From an uncultured Verrucomicrobia subdivision 3 bacterium (GTDB lineage Bacteria > Verrucomicrobiota > Verrucomicrobiae > Limisphaerales > UBA11358), in contig CAIXPZ010000257.1 of assembly GCA_903921455.1 (NCBI GenBank), positions 1 through 9,054 on the forward strand: a stretch of DNA of 9,054 nt, given 5' to 3'. Below, in pieces: positions 7,732 through 9,054 of the stretch (within the stretch, counting starts at the first letter, position 1; each line of letters begins with the position of its first letter). The translations under genes and the position numbers were made by a program. Below the pieces are notes generated by a model that searched no databases, was not told where the DNA came from, and saw only the letters and a list, made by a program, of their open reading frames with translations.

Positions 7732-7947
7732 GGAACGCTTTCTAAGGCGGCGAAAAATGACATAAGCGATAATCAAAAAGACAATAAAAACCAAAATCCC
7801 CAAATTAGCGACATCATGTATGTCCATCGGAATCTGCACAAATCCAAATCCGTAATGTAATATCGTAAAACCAGAATCTCCAACAAGCCCGTAACAACGG
7901 CCATGTATCATTAAGGACCAGTCGTGACCTGGTGGTGATAAGCTCAT
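7726..7947 (-). CDS. Cassette 3 ORF: small single-pass membrane protein, 73 aa
   Basis: Not recognised. The 73-residue product has a mildly hydrophobic N-terminal half (residues 1-46, one cysteine) and one strong membrane segment (about 48-64, LGILVFIVFLIIAYVIF). The tail RRLRKRSA follows, whose positive charge predicts a cytoplasmic C-terminus. The ATG at 7947 lies 21 bp after the GTTAGGC core (7975-7969). The stop TAA (7728-7726) is embedded in the terminal GCCTAAC. Cassette position and stop placement are the main evidence that this frame is real; an overlapping frame on the same strand that crosses the attC is a shadow. Cassette genes usually lack their own promoter and rely on readthrough from upstream, here from the right. 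Function unknown; small membrane proteins of this kind occur among toxin, immunity and stress genes. Confidence 0.62.
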   Translation of the reverse strand: MSLSPPGHDWSLMIHGRCYGLVGDSGFTILHYGFGFVQIPMDIHDVANLGILVFIVFLIIAYVIFRRLRKRSA

Positions 7948-7968
7948 AAGTCATCGGGGCGCGATTCC

Positions 7969-8072
7969 GCCTAACGAAAATAGCTGAGCCACGTGGGAAC
8001 GGTGACGTGGCCAATCCCAACGGCCTTGGGTGAACCTGAATCGGCCCACCACGTTGGCTCCGGCGATCAGAC
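7969..8072 (-). other. attC recombination site between cassettes 2 and 3, degenerate R''
   Basis: Read on the minus strand, R'' GTCTGAT (8072-8066) is followed by L'' GAGCCAACGTGG; L' CCACGTGGCTC then lies about 9 bases before R' GTTAGGC (7975-7969). L' pairs with L'' except for one extra A in L'', the extrahelical base typical of attC. Total length is 104 bp, almost the same as the other full site. R' is perfect but R'' differs from GCCTAAC at three positions and lacks the usual AAC. The stop TGA of the upstream cassette gene lies within it. The site is probably weakened or inactive. Confidence 0.75.
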
Positions 8073-8489
8073 TCCCGGTGCTCTGAATACAACTCGAAAA
8101 AATGTATGGCTCTGGCGACATAAATAAACCAACTCGTATTTTCCGTCCCTGATCGTGTCTTGCAACTGGAACACCTCAACCGGCTTCGATGTCTGCTGGC
8201 TAACTGGAATATGCGAAACCATCCGACGCCACGCGATGATGAACAAGACGATGGCAGCAACAAAAGAAGCGCCTGCCAACACAATATAAATCTGTGGCAC
8301 AGAGTCTGATTGTCCTCGAAAAAGCGGAATACAAATAAATGCTCCGAAGCAAAGAAATGCGGCGACGCGACTCAGCGACAGAGGCCAAAACCGACGCGCG
8401 AACCGCGCCGCAGCTCGTTTGTCCTCCGTGAAACCCGAAAGCTCGTCGAGTGTAATCATCGGATATTGCTTCTCTTTGCAAAATAACAT
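8067..8489 (-). CDS. Cassette 2 ORF: two-pass membrane protein of unknown function, 140 aa
   Basis: Not recognised. Counting from the ATG at 8489, residues 1-38 are charged and soluble (MLFCKEKQYPMITLDELSGF). Two membrane segments lie at about 41-57 (RVAAFLCFGAFICIPLF) and 67-87 (YIVLAGASFVAAIVLFIIAW). A roughly 50-residue soluble tail ends in GKYELVYLCRQSHTFFRVVF. Both termini should be on the same side, probably the cytoplasm. The frame is open back to 8552, but that would place the start inside the attC. ATG 8489, a GTG at 8504 and ATG 8459 are the plausible starts, and 8489 suits the distance from the GTTAGGC core (8516-8510). The stop TGA (8069-8067) lies in the GTCTGAT box of the next attC. 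This is the largest cassette, about 540 bp. Confidence 0.68.
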   Translation of the reverse strand: MLFCKEKQYPMITLDELSGFTEDKRAAARFARRFWPLSLSRVAAFLCFGAFICIPLFRGQSDSVPQIYIVLAGASFVAAIVLFIIAWRRMVSHIPVSQQTSKPVEVFQLQDTIRDGKYELVYLCRQSHTFFRVVFRAPGV

Positions 8490-8509
8490 GACTCGTCGCT
8501 CCACATGAT

Positions 8510-8614
8510 GCCTAACGACCAAAAGAGCCACGCCGCCGGTGACTGCCGCCAACCGGAAATCCGAAGCGAAAACTGACCGGCGTAATCGGCGTTGGCTCCA
8601 GCGCTGTGTTAGGC
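8510..8614 (-). other. attC recombination site between cassettes 1 and 2
   Basis: The best-preserved site, 105 bp. Minus-strand order is R'' GCCTAAC (8614-8608), spacer, L'' GAGCCAACGCCG, central variable region, L' CGGCGTGGCTC, spacer TTTTGGTC, R' GTTAGGC (8516-8510). R'' and R' are perfectly complementary 7-mers. L' is complementary to L'' except for one additional A in L'', the asymmetry that orients the folded single strand for the integrase. The central part can extend the hairpin (ACGCCGGT with ACCGGCG). All attC hallmarks I know are present, so this site looks functional in structure. Confidence 0.88.
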
Positions 8615-8911
8615 GGCGTCATGACAATACTCTGCAAATAATCTCAAGAAAAGCTCCCACTCTTCCCGCTCGCCGTGTGCTTGGCCGCGAATCCTCGCAG
8701 CCCAATATTCTGCGCCTTGCTCATCTGGTGGCAGACGCTGTATAACGAAATCAACAAATGCTTCGGGAATGAGGCCGTGCTTAACGCCTAATCTGTATCC
8801 AGCATCCAGAGCTTCAATCTCCCGCAAATAGCCTGCTCTATTTCCAAAATACAACGCGGGCTTCTTCAAAAAACGCTCAAGCGGTGAATTGTTCGTCGTG
8901 TGCATGTCCAT
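8609..8911 (-). CDS. Cassette 1 ORF: small soluble protein of unknown function, 100 aa
   Basis: Not recognised. The 100-residue product has no signal or membrane segment and looks mostly helical. It contains LERFLKKPALYFGNRAGYLREIEALDAGYRLG in shortened form: a 'FLKKPALYFG' opening (14-23), an ALDAGYRLGVKHGL helix (34-47), FVDFVIQRLPP (52-62) and an acidic, tryptophan-containing end (REEWELFLRLFAEY, 82-95). The KPALYFG...EALDAGY layout recalls small proteins found beside polymorphic toxins and in cassette arrays, but this is an impression, not an assignment. The ATG at 8911 is 4 bp after the GTTAGGC core (8922-8916); ATG 8905 is an alternative. The stop TAA (8611-8609) lies inside GCCTAAC of the next attC. 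It is the first cassette in reading direction, about 406 bp long. Confidence 0.68.
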   Translation of the reverse strand: MDMHTTNNSPLERFLKKPALYFGNRAGYLREIEALDAGYRLGVKHGLIPEAFVDFVIQRLPPDEQGAEYWAARIRGQAHGEREEWELFLRLFAEYCHDAA

Positions 8912-9054
8912 AGCCGCCTAACTAACAATATACGTCGGCCTGTGTAGCCTATCCTTTTTCATGTAATGACACTAGGCGCGCCGAAAAATGATGTCCAGCA
9001 GAAATTTAGGTCGTTTCTGGCCCGGCCATTGCCTTTATCAAACACGTCTCGTCC
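8912..9054. other. Leading edge of the cassette array; no gene identified
   Basis: On the minus strand the GTTAGGC core (8922-8916) is preceded by TTGTTA, giving GTTAGTTAGGC. No matching R'' or L''/L' pair is found within the remaining 132 bp; the nearest is ACCTAAA (9011-9005), without supporting inner arms. The stretch could be the core end of an attI site, or a decayed attC whose other half is not recognisable. Short open frames reach the window edge on both strands (a plus-strand frame from ATG 8988 and a minus-strand frame ending TGA at about 8961), but none is recognisable as an integrase. Confidence 0.4.

Larger units (their letters stand above)
7661..8928 (-). mobile_element. Integron-type gene cassette array (three cassettes, no integrase in window)
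   Basis: Read on the minus strand from 8928, the block is core GTTAGGC (8922-8916), ORF of 100 aa, attC (8614-8510), ORF of about 140 aa, attC (8072-7969), ORF of 73 aa, and a terminal GCCTAAC site (7731-7725). Each ORF is single, in the same direction, begins shortly after GTTAGGC and ends with its stop inside the next R'' box. This is the organisation of integron cassettes: one promoterless gene plus one attC. Both internal junctions show the R''-L''-L'-R' arrangement with the extra base in L''. The block is visibly more AT-rich than the genes to its left. No tyrosine recombinase is in the window. It may be the distal end of a chromosomal integron reading in from the right, or an attC cluster lacking an integrase. 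Confidence 0.8.

Noticed and set aside
7814..8284. 156-codon minus-strand frame running across the attC at 7969-8072
   Set aside because: It crosses a recombination site and overlaps two better-placed cassette ORFs. Real cassette genes here end inside the R'' box.
8490..8552. Upstream extension of the cassette 2 ORF
   Set aside because: The extension starts inside the attC hairpin. A start after the GTTAGGC core, at 8489 or 8504, is more sensible.
7661..8928. CRISPR array
   Set aside because: The repeated boxes are 7 bp, occur in inverted pairs and flank ORFs of 73-140 codons. There is no regular repeat-spacer pattern.
8988..9054. Plus-strand ORF from ATG 8988 to the window edge as the start of a divergent integrase
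   Set aside because: The 22 visible residues show no integrase features, and the minus-strand frames there are equally open. There is not enough sequence to decide.

Overview
The window looks like chromosome of a GC-rich, Gram-negative bacterium of the PVC group, most likely Verrucomicrobiota. The reasons are a lipopolysaccharide gene (kdsB) directly upstream of pyrG (an adjacency also known from Chlamydiae), several small secreted or membrane proteins of unknown function, mostly weak Shine-Dalgarno signals, and interspersed CCACAGAT-type repeats. The taxonomic placement is inference; there is no rRNA or marker protein to confirm it.

Layout. Positions 1-1643 (minus strand, read from right to left) hold a secreted protein of unknown function, kdsB (CMP-Kdo synthetase) and the first 52 codons of pyrG (CTP synthase). 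Copies of a CCACAGAT repeat sit in both gaps. Positions 1860-5102 (plus strand) hold a eukaryotic-type malic enzyme, a LOG-family nucleotide-binding protein and a small protein that may have a STAS/SpoIIAA-like fold. Positions 5113-7236 (minus strand) hold a small exported beta-rich protein, a CPBP-type intramembrane protease, a zinc-ribbon membrane protein and a 71-residue membrane-anchored or secreted peptide. The protease and zinc-ribbon genes carry the same 21-bp sequence at or just before their starts. This part is ordinary core or lineage-specific chromosome.

From about 7357 the character changes. A roughly 260-bp IS remnant has both inverted ends but only the last ~36 codons of an IS1182-like transposase. 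Next to it, from about 7661 to 8928, is an AT-richer block that I read as an integron-type gene cassette array on the minus strand: three short ORFs, each between GTTAGGC and GCCTAAC (or GTCTGAT) core sites. Two of the junctions are full 104-105-bp attC sites with the diagnostic extra A in the L'' arm. All three ORFs end with their stop codon inside the R'' core box. The three cassette proteins (100, about 140 and 73 residues) are unfamiliar; two are small membrane proteins. No integrase gene is visible. The array start is only 132 bp from the right window edge, so the block is either the distal part of a chromosomal integron whose intI and attI lie further right, or a cluster of attC sites without an integrase.

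The array is the most interesting system here. The metabolic genes on the left have confident family assignments, whereas the small proteins are described without assigning a function.
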